Source: Nevskiaceae bacterium
GTDB lineage: Bacteria; Pseudomonadota; Gammaproteobacteria; Steroidobacterales; Steroidobacteraceae
DNA length: 64,000 nt
Assembly (NCBI GenBank): GCA_018883185.1
Contig: VEQP01000003.1
Location: forward strand, 1 to 64,000
Reading direction: 5' to 3'
The position numbers and the translations under genes were made by a program. This document shows positions 16,581 through 27,898 of this stretch, piece after piece. The stretch's first letter is position 1, and every line of letters begins with the position of its first letter. Below the pieces are notes generated by a model. That model was not told the origin of the DNA. It ran no database searches and saw nothing but the letters and a program-made list of their open reading frames with translations.

Positions 16581-18695
16581 GTGATGTCAAACGTCGACTA
16601 TTCGATCCGCGGACGCATTGCCGTCATCGCGTTCCAAGCGCCCCCCGTGAACAGCCTCGGGTTCAACTTGCGTGACGGGTTGCTGGCCGCGTTGGAACGC
16701 GGTGCTGCGGACCCTGCCGTGGACGGCCTCGTGCTGATCGGTAGCAACGGAACGTTCAGCGCCGGGGCCGACATCCGCGAATTCGGCTCTGCTGCGATGC
16801 AGCGTGGCCCGAGTCTGTGGACGCTCAATGCGCTGCTCGATTCACTGCCGAAGCCTGTGGTGGCCGCCATTGAGGGCGTGGCACTGGGCGGTGGTCTCGA
16901 GTTGGCCATGAGCTGTCACCACCGTGTGGCCTTGGCCACAGCCAAGGTCGGACTGCCGGAGGTCAAACTCGGATTGCTGCCGGGTGCCGGGGGTACGCAA
17001 CGTTTGCCGCGCCTGATCGGCATCGAGAATGCCCTCAATGTGATGCTCTCGGGCGAGCCGTTATCTGTCGGGCTATTCGCCAAGTCACCACTGGTCGATG
17101 CGGTGGTCGAAGCGGATCTCATCAGCGCTGCAGTCAAGCTGGCCGAGACGTCGGCCGCCGCAGTGAAGGCCGGCCAACCGCTGCCGCGGGCGCGTGATCA
17201 GAAGATCCGCGAACCCGATCTCGAGGCGTTGTTGCAGTTTGCTCGTAACACGGCCAAGACCGCATTCAAGGAGTATCCGGCTCCGCTCTCCATCATCGAT
17301 GCCGTGGGTTTCGGTGCGAAGAACGGCTTTGATGCTGGCTTGCTCGAGGAGGGCAGGCTGTTCCGGCAACTGATGGATGGGTCGGTGTCGGCGGCCTTGC
17401 GGCATATTTTCTTTGCCGAGCGCGCCGCGTCGCGAATCGCCGACTTACCGGCTGATGTCCGGCCACGTGCGGTACAGCGGATCGCCGTGATCGGTGCTGG
17501 GACGATGGGCACCGGCATCAGCATCAACTTCCTCAATGCCGGCATCGAAGTGCGCTTGCTCGAGCTCAATAAGGACGCACTCGATCGTGGTGTCGCGCGG
17601 ATCCGCGAGGTGTTCGAGGGGCAAGTCAAGAAAGGCAAGCTCGATGCCGCCAAGCTCGAGACGCGCATGGCGCTGCTGAAGCCGGTCCTCGCCTACGAAG
17701 ATATCGCCGACGTCGATCTGGTCATCGAGGCGGTGTTCGAGGAGATGAGTGTCAAGGAGCAGGTGTTCACCAAACTCGATTCCGTCGTCAAGCCGGGTGC
17801 CATCCTCGCGACCAACACGTCTACGCTCGATGTCGATCACATCGCTGCAATCACCAAGCGCCCCCAAGACGTTATCGGACTGCATTTCTTCAGTCCCGCC
17901 AACGTCATGAAGCTGCTCGAGGTGGTACGCGGCGCGAAGACCGCACCGGATGTTCTGGCTACCGCAATGACGCTAGCCAAAAAGATCAAGAAGACTGCCG
18001 TGGTCTCCGGCGTCTGCGATGGCTTCATCGGCAATCGCATGATCAACCAGTATTCGGCCCAGGCCATGGCGATGGTCAACGAAGGTGCGAGCCCGGAGCA
18101 GATCGATAAGGCAGTCGAGAAGTTTGGCTTTGCCATGGGCCCCTTCCGCATGGGCGATCTGGCGGGTAACGATATCGGCTGGCACATCCGCAAACGCCAG
18201 TACGCCGCGGGCACGCTCACCCGCAAGCAGGTGATCGCCGATCGACTCTGCGAGATGGGAAGATTCGGGCAGAAAACCGGCAGCGGTTGGTACGACTACA
18301 AGAAGGGCGATCGCACCGCGTATCCGTCACCTGTGGTTGCACAAATCATTGAGGAAGCGCGTGCGGCAGCCGGCATCACGCCGCGCAAGATCGACGCGTC
18401 CGAAATCGTCGACCGTTTGGTGTATGCCCTCGTCAACGAGGGTGCGCGCATCCTTGAGGAGAAGATCGCGCAGCGCGCTTCGGACATCGACCTCGTCTAC
18501 CTGACCGGCTACGGCTTCCCGATCTGGCGTGGCGGTCCGATGCGCTATGCGGATTCGCAAACGCTGTACGAGGTCGCGCGACGCATGCGCGCGTTCGGCG
18601 CGCAGCCGGGCGGCGACAACGATTTCTGGACGCCTGCGCCGTTGCTGGCGCGTCTTGCCGCCGAGGGCGGCTCATTTACGGGAGGTGCCGCATGA
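16581..18695 (+). CDS. fadJ: Bifunctional enoyl-CoA hydratase / 3-hydroxyacyl-CoA dehydrogenase (FadB/FadJ family)
   Basis: Crotonase AGADIREFG...[20 protein letters not shown] domain [22 protein letters not shown]...[20 protein letters not shown] at 16581 or ATG at 16584. Confidence 0.92.
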   Translation: MMSNVDYSIRGRIAVIAFQAPPVNSLGFNLRDGLLAALERGAADPAVDGLVLIGSNGTFSAGADIREFGSAAMQRGPSLWTLNALLDSLPKPVVAAIEGVALGGGLELAMSCHHRVALATAKVGLPEVKLGLLPGAGGTQRLPRLIGIENALNVMLSGEPLSVGLFAKSPLVDAVVEADLISAAVKLAETSAAAVKAGQPLPRARDQKIREPDLEALLQFARNTAKTAFKEYPAPLSIIDAVGFGAKNGFDAGLLEEGRLFRQLMDGSVSAALRHIFFAERAASRIADLPADVRPRAVQRIAVIGAGTMGTGISINFLNAGIEVRLLELNKDALDRGVARIREVFEGQVKKGKLDAAKLETRMALLKPVLAYEDIADVDLVIEAVFEEMSVKEQVFTKLDSVVKPGAILATNTSTLDVDHIAAITKRPQDVIGLHFFSPANVMKLLEVVRGAKTAPDVLATAMTLAKKIKKTAVVSGVCDGFIGNRMINQYSAQAMAMVNEGASPEQIDKAVEKFGFAMGPFRMGDLAGNDIGWHIRKRQYAAGTLTRKQVIADRLCEMGRFGQKTGSGWYDYKKGDRTAYPSPVVAQIIEEARAAAGITPRKIDASEIVDRLVYALVNEGARILEEKIAQRASDIDLVYLTGYGFPIWRGGPMRYADSQTLYEVARRMRAFGAQPGGDNDFWTPAPLLARLAAEGGSFTGGAA

Positions 18696-19891
18696 GTCAC
18701 GCCGCATCGGGCCGCGAGGCCGTGATTGTTTCCACTGCACGAACTGCGCTCACCAAGAGTTGGAAGGGCGCCTTCAACATGACGCACGGGGCCACGCTCG
18801 GCGGTCATGTGGTCAAAGCGGCAGTCGAACGCGCGAAGGTCGATCCGGCGTCCATCGAGGATGTGATCATGGGTTGCGCAAACCCTGAGGGCGCGACAGG
18901 CTTCAACATCGCGCGCCAGGCGGCTTTGCGTGCCGGTTTGCCGGTGAGCGTAGCTGGCGTGACCGTCAATCGTTTCTGCTCCTCGGGATTGCAGAGCATT
19001 GCACTGGCTGCACAACGCATCATCGCGGGAGAAGGCGATGTGTACGTGGCTGGCGGCCTCGAATCGATTTCCTGTGTGCAGGCCGAGATCAACCAGCACA
19101 TGGCGCTCGAGAACTGGCTGAACCGCAACAAGCCGGCCATCTACCACTCGATGCTGCAGACTGCCGAGACGGTGGCCGCACGCTATTCGATCTCGCGCGA
19201 GCGGCAAGACGAATACGGTGCACGCAGCCAGCAGCGAGCCTGTGCGGCGCAAGCAGCCGGGCACTTCACGGCGGAAATCGCGCCGATCACCGTTCGAACG
19301 GCGGGAGTCGATCAGGCGGCAGGTGGTCGTTTGTTCACTCGCGAGGTCACGGTCACCCAGGATGAGGGTTTGCGTGAGGGCACGACGGTCGAGGCGGTCG
19401 CGCGCATTCGCAGCGCCATGCCGGGCGGCACGGTAGCCGCGGGCAACGCGAGCCAGTTCTCAGATGGTGCTGGAGCGTGTGTTGTCATGAGCGCTTCTGA
19501 AGCCGCCCGACAGGGCATCGAGCCGCTTGGCGCGTTTCGTGGTTTCGCCGTTGCCGGGTGCGAACCCGACGAAATGGGCATTGGCCCGGTATTCGCGATC
19601 CCGAAGCTGCTGTCCCGGACCGGCGTCAATATTCAAGATATCGGGCTTTGGGAACTCAACGAAGCGTTTGCGGTGCAGGTGATCTACTGCCGTGATCGGC
19701 TCGGCTTGCCCGACGAGCGGTTGAACGTGGATGGTGGTGCCATCGCCGTGGGTCATCCGTACGGCATGAGCGGTCAGCGTCTCGTCGGTCACGCGCTAAT
19801 GGCCGGCAAGCGTCTGGGTGCGAAGTTCGTCGTCGCTACCATGTGCATCGGTGGCGGGATGGGAGCGGCCGGCCTGTTCGAGGTGTTCTGA
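18692..19891 (+). CDS. fadA: Acetyl-CoA acyltransferase (thiolase, FadA/FadI-like)
   Basis: [19 protein letters not shown] (nucleophilic Cys), [36 protein letters not shown]. Confidence 0.92.
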   Translation: MSHAASGREAVIVSTARTALTKSWKGAFNMTHGATLGGHVVKAAVERAKVDPASIEDVIMGCANPEGATGFNIARQAALRAGLPVSVAGVTVNRFCSSGLQSIALAAQRIIAGEGDVYVAGGLESISCVQAEINQHMALENWLNRNKPAIYHSMLQTAETVAARYSISRERQDEYGARSQQRACAAQAAGHFTAEIAPITVRTAGVDQAAGGRLFTREVTVTQDEGLREGTTVEAVARIRSAMPGGTVAAGNASQFSDGAGACVVMSASEAARQGIEPLGAFRGFAVAGCEPDEMGIGPVFAIPKLLSRTGVNIQDIGLWELNEAFAVQVIYCRDRLGLPDERLNVDGGAIAVGHPYGMSGQRLVGHALMAGKRLGAKFVVATMCIGGGMGAAGLFEVF

Positions 19892-20541
19892 TGCGCAGGT
19901 CGGGCGGAGCTCTCGTAGTCTCTGCTCTGGCGGGCTTATTGGGTGCAGGGGCGGCTATGGCGATCGAAATACCGCAGTACCGTGTCCTCGAGCAGGAGGG
20001 CGCCTATGAATTGCGCGAGTACGGGCCGTACCTGCTCGCCGAAACGGAAGTCGAGTCCGGTTTCATGAACGCCGGCAACGTCGCGTTCGGGCGCTTGTTC
20101 CGCTATATCAGCGGCGCTAATTCGGCGCAGACCGAGATCGCGATGACCGCACCCGTCGAGCAGGGTAGCCGCCCGCAGGGCGAGAAGATCGCCATGACCG
20201 CACCCGTCGAGCAATCACGCGGTGAGGGTGTGTACCGGGTGGGTTTCGTGGTACCGAGTAAATACTCGCGCGACACCGTGCCGAAGCCGCTTGATCCGCG
20301 TGTCAGCATCCGCGAAGTGGGTGCGCGCAAGGTGGCGGTGTGGCGCTACTCGGGGCGCTGGACCGAAGAGAATTTCCGCGAGCACGAGCAGCAGTTGCGA
20401 CAGATCATCGCGCGCAAGCAACTGCAGGCCGAGTCTGGAGACAGCGCGATCATCGCGCGGTACGATGCGCCCTTCATGCCGTGGTTCATGCGGCGCAACG
20501 AGGTGATCATCCCGTTGCGCGGCACGCCGACATTGCACTAG
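19891..20541 (+). CDS. SOUL family heme-binding protein
   Basis: PQYRVLEQEGAYELREYGPYLLAETEV...IAMTAPVEQ...YDAPFMPWFMRRNEVIIPL. Confidence 0.9.
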   Translation: MRRSGGALVVSALAGLLGAGAAMAIEIPQYRVLEQEGAYELREYGPYLLAETEVESGFMNAGNVAFGRLFRYISGANSAQTEIAMTAPVEQGSRPQGEKIAMTAPVEQSRGEGVYRVGFVVPSKYSRDTVPKPLDPRVSIREVGARKVAVWRYSGRWTEENFREHEQQLRQIIARKQLQAESGDSAIIARYDAPFMPWFMRRNEVIIPLRGTPTLH

Positions 20542-20924
20542 TTGGGGCCTGCGGTTAGCGTGCCCGTCCAGTCATCGGCATGTTGAGCGACCGCGCGGCG
20601 TGTCTTGCGATCGAAAAGACAGAGCATCACGGCTTGCTTGCCTCGCATGTGTGCCTGCGGCCAGGTGCCTCGCACCAGCCGCGCATCGATGCCGATAGCA
20701 TCATCGAAGCGAACTACGGCAGCTTGGACTTGCGGTTCGCGCAGGCCCGAGGCCTTGCGGCACGCAGCAGCGACATCCTTGTCGTGTTGGGCCCAAGCGG
20801 CTGGTGAACTGGCAATGGCGACGCGGGTGAGTCCCGCGAGACCGACGAGCGCCAATACGCACAAAGTCAATGTGTGTAAGGTCGTTGATGTCGCATCTTT
20901 GAACGACAAACGGAGGTTTCTCAT
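20538..20924 (-). CDS. Small exported protein of unknown function
   Basis: In-frame ATG at 20924 preceded (minus strand) by TTCAGGAGAAGTGGTC; signal peptide; mature region AAWAQHDKDVAAACRKASGLREPQVQAAVVRFDDAIGIDARLVRG. Confidence 0.65.
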   Translation of the reverse strand: MRNLRLSFKDATSTTLHTLTLCVLALVGLAGLTRVAIASSPAAWAQHDKDVAAACRKASGLREPQVQAAVVRFDDAIGIDARLVRGTWPQAHMRGKQAVMLCLFDRKTRRAVAQHADDWTGTLTAGPN

Positions 20925-21822
20925 GACCACTTCTCCTGAAGACTTGCGCAGTCTGCAACCACTGGGTTCGCTGGATCGTCGCACATTCGTCACGACTGCG
21001 TTGGCGGGAGGTTTCGCGGCGGCCACTTTACCGGTCAGCGCATCGACTCTCGTGACGGATGCCACCGGGCTCGAGGCTGGCGAGACGCGGATCCCCGTCA
21101 GCGACGGTGAACTGCCTGCCTACTTCGCGCGGCCTGCGGGCAATGCCGCGGTGCCTGTGATCCTCGTCATCCAAGAAATCTTTGGTGTCCATGAGCACAT
21201 CCGCGATGTATGCCGGCGCTTTGCCAAGCTCGGCGCCCTGGCGGTAGCCCCGGAGCTGTTCGCCCGACAGGGTAATCCCGCGACCGTCAGCGATATGACC
21301 GTGTTGATGCGCGATATTGTGGCCCGCGTTCCCGACGCACAGGTCATGGCGGATCTCGATGCCACGGTCGCTTGGGCGCGCGGTCGCGGCGGGCGCGAGC
21401 GAGTGGGTATCACGGGTTTTTGCTGGGGCGGGCGAATCACTTGGTTATATGCCGCCCACAGTGCCGACGTGGCCGCGGGCGTTGCATGGTACGGTCGTCT
21501 CGTCGGCACGGCGAGTGAGTTGCAGCCCAAGCATCCGGTGGATGTGGCTGCGCGCCTGCAAGCCCCCGTGCTCGGTTTGTATGCGGGCCGCGATGGAGGC
21601 ATTCCGCTGCAGTCGGTCGATACGATGCGCAGCGCACTCGGTGAGCCAGGCGTGTCTCGCGCTGCATCGGCTTCGACCATCGTCGTCTTCCCCGAAGCTC
21701 AGCATGGTTTCTACGCCGATTACCGAGCCTCTTACCGCGCCGAAGATGCAATCCCGGCTTTCGACCGAGCCTGCAATTGGTTCCGCGCCAATGGGCTGGC
21801 GCTTGCGCAGACGAAGACCTGA
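20923..21822 (+). CDS. Dienelactone hydrolase family protein with Tat-like signal
   Basis: Start MTTSPEDLRSLQPLGSLDRRTFVTTALAGGFAAATL; VIQEIFGVHEHIRDVCRRFA; nucleophile GFCWGG; EAQHGFYADYRASY. Confidence 0.9.
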   Translation: MTTSPEDLRSLQPLGSLDRRTFVTTALAGGFAAATLPVSASTLVTDATGLEAGETRIPVSDGELPAYFARPAGNAAVPVILVIQEIFGVHEHIRDVCRRFAKLGALAVAPELFARQGNPATVSDMTVLMRDIVARVPDAQVMADLDATVAWARGRGGRERVGITGFCWGGRITWLYAAHSADVAAGVAWYGRLVGTASELQPKHPVDVAARLQAPVLGLYAGRDGGIPLQSVDTMRSALGEPGVSRAASASTIVVFPEAQHGFYADYRASYRAEDAIPAFDRACNWFRANGLALAQTKT

Positions 21823-23640
21823 GTGCTGCTGAAGTTCGACGACGTTTGTCTCGCATTCGGTTCGAGGCCGCTGCTCGATCGGGTGTCACTGCAGGTCGCA
21901 GAAGGCGAGCGCGTCTGTGTGGTCGGCCGAAATGGCGAAGGCAAATCGTCGCTGTTGCGTCTGGTTGCGGGACGTTCACCACCCGATGACGGCACAGTGT
22001 GGGTTAAACCCGGGGCGCGACTGGCGATGCTGGCGCAGGATCTTGATGTCGTCGAGGGTACGCGCGTCGGCGAGGTCGTGCGGAGCGGACTGCCTGCCGA
22101 CGCGGGTGAGAGTTGGGAAATAGGCCATCAAATCGAATCGATCCAGACGCGACTCGGGCTGGATCCCGATCGTGAATTTGCCGAGTTATCCGGCGGCTGG
22201 CAGCGGCGCGCCCTGCTCGGGCGAGCGTTGGTGAGCGACCCTGACATCCTGCTGCTTGATGAGCCCACCAATCATCTCGACATCGAGGCCATCGAATGGC
22301 TCGAACAGATGATGTTGGAGTTTCGGGGTGCTTTGCTGTTCGTCAGCCACGATCGCGCCTTCGTCAACCGGTTGGCTACCCGAGTCGTGGAGCTCGATCG
22401 CGGACAGCTGAGTTCATGGCCGGGAAACTACGACGACTTCGTCGTCAAAAAAAATCTTCAGTTGCAGATCGAAGTCAAGGCCAACGCGCACTTCGACAAG
22501 AAGCTTGCGCAGGAAGAGGTCTGGATACGCCGGGGCGTCGAGGCGCGACGTACGCGTAACGAAGGCCGGGTCCGAGAGTTGAAGGCGATGCGTGAACAGC
22601 GACGGCAGCGACGTGATCGCATTGGCCAGGCCGAGTTCGCTTTGAGTGAGGCAAACGAGTCAGGCAAGCGGGTGTTCGAGGCCGAAGGTGCACTCGTGCG
22701 CTTCGCCGAAAAGACGGTGATTCGTGACTTCTCGACGCGGATCCAGCGAGGTGATCGGATCGGCATAGTCGGACCGAATGGTGCGGGCAAGAGCACGCTG
22801 ATCAAACTGTTGTTGGGGGAGGTCGAGCCTCAGGAAGGCAAGGTCTGGCGCGGTTCGCGCCTCGAGATTGCTTACTACGATCAGCAGCGCGAGCAGCTCG
22901 ATCTGGCCGCTTCGGTGTTCGATAACGTCAACGGTGGCAACGCGTTCGTGCCGATCGGGGGCGAAAACCGCCATGTCTCGGGTTATCTGCGCGAGTTTCT
23001 CTTTCGTCCTGACCAGTTACTGACGCCCGCTTCCGCGCTCTCGGGTGGTGAGCGTAATCGACTGTTGTTGGCGCGATTGTTCGCGCGACCCGCCAATGTG
23101 CTGGTGATGGACGAACCCACCAACGATCTCGACATCGATACGCTCGAACTACTCGAGGAGTTGGTCGCCGAGTTCACAGGAACGCTGCTGCTCGTCAGTC
23201 ACGACCGCGCATTTCTCGACAACGTCGTGACCAGTCTGCTCGTCCTCGAAGGCGATGGTAGTGTGCGCGAATTCGTGGGTGGTTGGACTGATTGGCGGAA
23301 GTGGCGCACGGCGGCGCGTGAGCAGGAATTGGCATCACAACGTGCTGCGCACATACCGACACCGACCGCCGAGGCATCCCGCAGTTCGGCAATCCCGGCG
23401 CGACGAGCGAAGCGCTTGTCGTTCAAGGAACAGCGCGAGTTCGATGAGCTGCCGCAGCGGATCGAGTCACTTGAGTCTCGCAAAGGCGAGCTTGAAATCC
23501 GCGTGGCCCAACCCCATTTCTATCAGGGTACGGCAGAGTCCATCCGTGACAGCCTGCAGCAATTGCAGCAACTGATCGAAGATATCGATGCGGCGTACGC
23601 GCGCTGGGCCGAACTCGAAGCGCTGCGCGATGCCACTTAG
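21823..23640 (+). CDS. uup: ABC-F family ATPase (Uup-like)
   Basis: Two Walker A (GRNGEGKSS; GPNGAGKST), two signatures (LSGGWQRRALLGRAL; LSGGERNRLLLARLF), C-terminal coiled-coil. GTG start. Confidence 0.92.
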   Translation: MLLKFDDVCLAFGSRPLLDRVSLQVAEGERVCVVGRNGEGKSSLLRLVAGRSPPDDGTVWVKPGARLAMLAQDLDVVEGTRVGEVVRSGLPADAGESWEIGHQIESIQTRLGLDPDREFAELSGGWQRRALLGRALVSDPDILLLDEPTNHLDIEAIEWLEQMMLEFRGALLFVSHDRAFVNRLATRVVELDRGQLSSWPGNYDDFVVKKNLQLQIEVKANAHFDKKLAQEEVWIRRGVEARRTRNEGRVRELKAMREQRRQRRDRIGQAEFALSEANESGKRVFEAEGALVRFAEKTVIRDFSTRIQRGDRIGIVGPNGAGKSTLIKLLLGEVEPQEGKVWRGSRLEIAYYDQQREQLDLAASVFDNVNGGNAFVPIGGENRHVSGYLREFLFRPDQLLTPASALSGGERNRLLLARLFARPANVLVMDEPTNDLDIDTLELLEELVAEFTGTLLLVSHDRAFLDNVVTSLLVLEGDGSVREFVGGWTDWRKWRTAAREQELASQRAAHIPTPTAEASRSSAIPARRAKRLSFKEQREFDELPQRIESLESRKGELEIRVAQPHFYQGTAESIRDSLQQLQQLIEDIDAAYARWAELEALRDAT

Positions 23641-23674
23641 TGTATAGTCCGACCCCTTTTTCCAGAGTATTTCC

Positions 23675-24985
23675 ATGAATTTTTCCGAACTCGGGCTCGT
23701 GCCCGAGCTGCTGCGCGCCGTCGCCGAAAAGGGCTACGACACGCCGACGCCGATCCAGGCCAAAGCCATCCCCGCCGTACTCTCCGGACGCGACGTTCTT
23801 GCAGGGGCCCAGACCGGCACGGGCAAGACGGCGGGTTTCGTGCTGCCGCTGCTGCAGAAACTCGACAGTGCCCAAGGCCGTGCGCCGCGCGCGCTGGTAC
23901 TGAGCCCCACGCGCGAACTGACCGCGCAGATCGCTGAGAACGCCCGGGTGTACGGTCGTTACAAGAACCTGCGCACGCTGGTGGTGTTCGGCGGCGTCAG
24001 CGAGCGACCGCAGATCGACGGTTTGCGACAGGGGTGTGACCTGCTCATCGCCACGCCGGGTCGCTTGCTCGATCTCGTCGAACAGAAGGCCTGCGACTTG
24101 TCTGCCGTACGTCATCTCGTGCTCGACGAGGCTGATCGTATGCTCGACATGGGCTTCATCCATGCCATTCGCCGGATTATTCGTTTGCTGCCTGCGGAAC
24201 GGCAGAACCTGATGTTTTCGGCGACCTATTCAGACGATATTCGTGACCTCGCTGCGCGCATGTTGCGCAACCCGATCACTGTTGAGGTTGCTTCGCGCAA
24301 CACGACGGCCGAGCGCGTCGAGCAGGTCGCGTTCAAGGTGCCCAAAGAGCACAAGCGGCATCTGCTCGTGCACTTATTTGAGTCGGGTGCTGCAGGCGAG
24401 GGCTCCTGGCATCAGGCGCTGGTATTCACGCGCACCAAGCACGGAGCGAACCGTCTCGCACAGCAACTTGAAGCGGCGGGCATTCGTGCGGCAGCCATCC
24501 ATGGCAACAAGAGTCAGGCTGCGCGAGTGCGGGCGCTGAGCGATTTCAAGGCGGGCAAGATCGCCGCGCTTGTGGCAACAGAGGTCGCCTCGCGTGGGCT
24601 CGACATCAAGGAGTTGCCGCAGGTCGTCAACTACGAATTGCCGAACGTGCCCGAGGACTATGTCCACCGTATCGGTCGTACCGCTCGGGCGGGCGCCACC
24701 GGCCGCGCCGTCAGTTTGGTGTCGGCCGACGAGGCAGGGCTGCTACGTGACATCGAGCGCACCATGCGACAAACCGTGCCCGTGCTCGCCACTCCGCCGT
24801 TTAAAATTGTCGAGAGTCGACCCGCAGCCACAGCCGATGCGCCGGCGCGTGGCGAGGTCAACCGCCCGAACGCTTCGCCGGGTAACCGAGCCGGGTCAAC
24901 TCCGCGACGAGCAGGTCACGGTGGTCGCCCTGGATCTCGATCACACCATTCCGGACCGTCCCGCCGCAACCGCAGCGCTTTTTAA
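23675..24985 (+). CDS. rhlE: DEAD-box RNA helicase (RhlE-like)
   Basis: [67 protein letters not shown], basic low-complexity tail. Confidence 0.94.
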   Translation: MNFSELGLVPELLRAVAEKGYDTPTPIQAKAIPAVLSGRDVLAGAQTGTGKTAGFVLPLLQKLDSAQGRAPRALVLSPTRELTAQIAENARVYGRYKNLRTLVVFGGVSERPQIDGLRQGCDLLIATPGRLLDLVEQKACDLSAVRHLVLDEADRMLDMGFIHAIRRIIRLLPAERQNLMFSATYSDDIRDLAARMLRNPITVEVASRNTTAERVEQVAFKVPKEHKRHLLVHLFESGAAGEGSWHQALVFTRTKHGANRLAQQLEAAGIRAAAIHGNKSQAARVRALSDFKAGKIAALVATEVASRGLDIKELPQVVNYELPNVPEDYVHRIGRTARAGATGRAVSLVSADEAGLLRDIERTMRQTVPVLATPPFKIVESRPAATADAPARGEVNRPNASPGNRAGSTPRRAGHGGRPGSRSHHSGPSRRNRSAF

Positions 24986-25166
24986 GCTGTTTGGCGAGCT
25001 CCTCGAGCCGCTCCTGCGTCAGCGGCAGTCCGGTGATGACCGATACTCCCTTGCCGCCGCGGCCCTGAGTCTCTCGGCCCACGCGGACCATGGAGGTTTT
25101 TTGTCCGCCAGAGAGCGGTGCGACGATTCCGCCGGCTAGGGCTTTGCGTTTCGCATCGGTGTTCAT
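24858..25166 (-). CDS. yciH: SUI1/eIF1-like translation factor (YciH family)
   Basis: [61 protein letters not shown]. Overlaps the 3' end of rhlE antiparallel. Confidence 0.92.
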   Translation of the reverse strand: MNTDAKRKALAGGIVAPLSGGQKTSMVRVGRETQGRGGKGVSVITGLPLTQERLEELAKQLKKRCGCGGTVRNGVIEIQGDHRDLLVAELTRLGYPAKRSGG

Positions 25167-25209
25167 GCTGCAGAGTCTAGGCGAAGCGCCTGCGGGCTAG
25201 AATGGCCTC

Positions 25210-26703
25210 ATGCGCAAAGCCCACCCGATGCTCGCTCTCCTGTGCGCGTCCCTGCCGATGGCGGCGTGGAGCGCATCGTCGCCACCTTCGCAGTCGCCTT
25301 CGCCGCTTGATGCCGAGTTAAGCCGGATCCTGACTCTCCTGCCCGGCCGGTATGCCGGGTCGATGGCCGATCCGCTTGATCCGAGCGGCGGCAAAATAAT
25401 CCGGCTGCATCACAAGATCGTGCCCATCGAGGCGCCGCAGTTCGGGCAGAAGGTCTTCTACCACCAGATCTCGCGCGATGCCGTCGACTCGCTGCAGCCC
25501 ACGCAGCAGAAGATCTACGTTTTTGATCTCGACCCTGAACGCAAGCGCAATCGCATGCGCTCGTTCGTGTTCTATCCGAAGTCGGGATACGCCAATCTCG
25601 AGCGCGACGCCGTGGCCCTGCGCCAACTGCAGCCTCAGCAATTGATGTCCTTTCCGCCAGGCTGTGAGATCAACTGGAGTGAGGAGGCCGGCGAAGTTTT
25701 CTTTGCCCGCGTTCGGCTCGGTGACTGCCGGTACGACAGTGTCGCGTTCAAGCAGCCCATCCTGCCGTTGCTCACCTATCGCGTCAGCCGCGAGGCCTTC
25801 GCCATCGAGGACGTGCTGCACGATGCCAATCGAAAGCCCCTGTATCCGTCGGGAGGTCTCGCGTCAGCGGCTCGTTTGCCGAGCACGCTCGCTACGGTTC
25901 TCGCCGCAACTTCGCCAGCGGAGTGGCGCGAACTCGATCCTGCGCGAACGCTCTACATGGATCTCGACGCCGGTCGAGTCGTATTCGAGTTATCCGCCAC
26001 GTTTGCACCGGCGCATCTCGCCAATATTCGTACGCTCGTCAAAGCCGGCTGGTTCGATGGTCTATCCATCAATCGTGTGCAGGACAACTTCGTCACGCAG
26101 TGGGGTGACGCCACGAGCTCGCGGAAGCTGAATGGTGCTACCGAGCGAGTAGCCCCGGAATTCGAGCGTCAGTGGAGTGCGGATCTGCCGTTTACTGCAC
26201 TGCCGGATGGCGACGTGTATGCGCCGCAGGTGGGATTCGTCGACGGCTTTCCAGTGGGCGGCGATCGGGAGCAGGGGCGAATCTGGCTTGCACACTGCTA
26301 CGGTACGCTCGGTGTGGGGCGCGATAACGCGGCGGATTCGGGAAACGGGAGCGAGCTGTATGTCGTGATCGGCCACGCTCCACGCCAGCTTGATCGAAAT
26401 ATCACCGTCGCCGGCCGTGCCCTGCAAGGTATGGAGCTGCTGGCGGCACTGCCGCGCGGCGGCGAGGCCATGGGGTTCTACGGCAGCGCGACGCAGCGGG
26501 TGCCGATCCGTCGCATGCGCATGGCCGAGGACTTGCCTTTGGCGGAGCGTGTCCCGCTCGAGGTGTTGCGCACCGATACGCCAAGCTTTGTGGAAGTCGT
26601 TGAGGCGCGTCGCAATCGTCGCGATGAATGGTATCTGCGCCCTGCTGGGCGTATCGACCTGTGCAGCGTGCCGTTACCCGTGCGTCGCAAGGTCTCGCCA
26701 TGA
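25210..26703 (+). CDS. Exported two-domain protein: CpcT/CpeT-like N-terminus + cyclophilin-type peptidyl-prolyl isomerase C-terminus
   Basis: N-term [12 protein letters not shown]...[25 protein letters not shown]...[30 protein letters not shown]-term [36 protein letters not shown]...[44 protein letters not shown]. Confidence 0.75.
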   Translation: MRKAHPMLALLCASLPMAAWSASSPPSQSPSPLDAELSRILTLLPGRYAGSMADPLDPSGGKIIRLHHKIVPIEAPQFGQKVFYHQISRDAVDSLQPTQQKIYVFDLDPERKRNRMRSFVFYPKSGYANLERDAVALRQLQPQQLMSFPPGCEINWSEEAGEVFFARVRLGDCRYDSVAFKQPILPLLTYRVSREAFAIEDVLHDANRKPLYPSGGLASAARLPSTLATVLAATSPAEWRELDPARTLYMDLDAGRVVFELSATFAPAHLANIRTLVKAGWFDGLSINRVQDNFVTQWGDATSSRKLNGATERVAPEFERQWSADLPFTALPDGDVYAPQVGFVDGFPVGGDREQGRIWLAHCYGTLGVGRDNAADSGNGSELYVVIGHAPRQLDRNITVAGRALQGMELLAALPRGGEAMGFYGSATQRVPIRRMRMAEDLPLAERVPLEVLRTDTPSFVEVVEARRNRRDEWYLRPAGRIDLCSVPLPVRRKVSP

Positions 26704-27872
26704 CTCGAAGTGCCCACGTCATCGTCGTTGGTGGTGGTATCGGCGGTCTCGCCGCTGCTCTGGGATTATTACGAGCTGGGCAGCGGGTGACCTTGCTCGA
26801 ACAGGTCGCAAGTCTTGCCGAAGTCGGCGCGGGTCTCAGCATCACGCCGAATGCTGGCAAGGCCTTGGATTTCTTGGGGCTCGGCGATGTACTCACGCGG
26901 ATCGGCAACACGCCGCCCGCGGGGCAGATCCGGCATTTCCAAACGGGCGCGACGCTAGTTAATTTGCCGCAGGATCAGAGTCGGGAGAAATACGGCAAAC
27001 CGCTCTATCACGTGCATCGGGCCGATCTACATGCGGCGCTCGCCGCTGCGGTAGCCGCACTTGATGCAGGTTGTCTGCACACGGGCTGCGAGGTGCAGCA
27101 GGTTGACTCGCGCGCCGATGGAGTCCGCGTTACGTTGGCCGATGGCAGCGGTATCGATGCCGACTGGTTGGTAGGCGCGGATGGCATCCACTCGCGCGTG
27201 CGTAGCGAATTGATGGGGCCTGATCGACCCAACTTCACCGGGTATGTCGCGTGGCGCGGCTTGATTCCGGGGGAGCTCGTCGATCCCGCGCTGCTCGATC
27301 CGCCGCTCTGCATGACGGTGGGGCCGCGGCGCATGCTGATGCGTTATCCGTTGCGTCGCGGTGCCTTGGTGAACTTCGTCGCTATAGCCCGGCGGAGCGC
27401 GTGGATGGAAGAGGGCTGGTCGGTGCGTTCCGAACCGCACGAGCTGCTCGATGAGTTCGCCGATTTCGAGACGCACACCTTGCGCCTGCTCGCGCTGACT
27501 CCTGCCGATCGCCTGTTCAAGTGGGGACTCTTTGATCGTGATCCGCTGTCGGGTTGGACGCGCGGCCGGGCAACGCTGCTCGGCGACGCGGCTCACGCCA
27601 TGCCACCCTTTACGGGTCAGGGCGCTGTAATGGCGCTCGAGGATGCGGCGATTCTTGGGCGTGCCGCCGCGGCGACGGCAGATGTCGACGAACTCATGCG
27701 TCGCTATGAGGCGGCTCGCTTGCCGCGCGTGACGGCTGCGCTCGCGATGTCGCGGGCGCGCTCCGAGTTGTACTTCGCGGACGATCCGCTGCAGCAGGTG
27801 CGTGCGCTGGGTGCGGGTATGGCGGAGTTACGAACGCTGTACGACTACGATGCCGCGACGGTTCCGGTGTAG
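26700..27872 (+). CDS. FAD-dependent monooxygenase (salicylate hydroxylase-like)
   Basis: [66 protein letters not shown] overlap with the preceding gene. Confidence 0.9.
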   Translation: MTRSAHVIVVGGGIGGLAAALGLLRAGQRVTLLEQVASLAEVGAGLSITPNAGKALDFLGLGDVLTRIGNTPPAGQIRHFQTGATLVNLPQDQSREKYGKPLYHVHRADLHAALAAAVAALDAGCLHTGCEVQQVDSRADGVRVTLADGSGIDADWLVGADGIHSRVRSELMGPDRPNFTGYVAWRGLIPGELVDPALLDPPLCMTVGPRRMLMRYPLRRGALVNFVAIARRSAWMEEGWSVRSEPHELLDEFADFETHTLRLLALTPADRLFKWGLFDRDPLSGWTRGRATLLGDAAHAMPPFTGQGAVMALEDAAILGRAAAATADVDELMRRYEAARLPRVTAALAMSRARSELYFADDPLQQVRALGAGMAELRTLYDYDAATVPV

Positions 27873-27898
27873 CGCGTTGGCGGTCAGCGCGAGGGCGG

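Noticed and set aside
20143-20213. 20-bp exact repeat atgaccgcacccgtcgagca with 51-bp spacing
   Set aside because: Lies in frame in the SOUL gene and encodes the duplicated IAMTAPVEQ motif known from that family; not a separate element.
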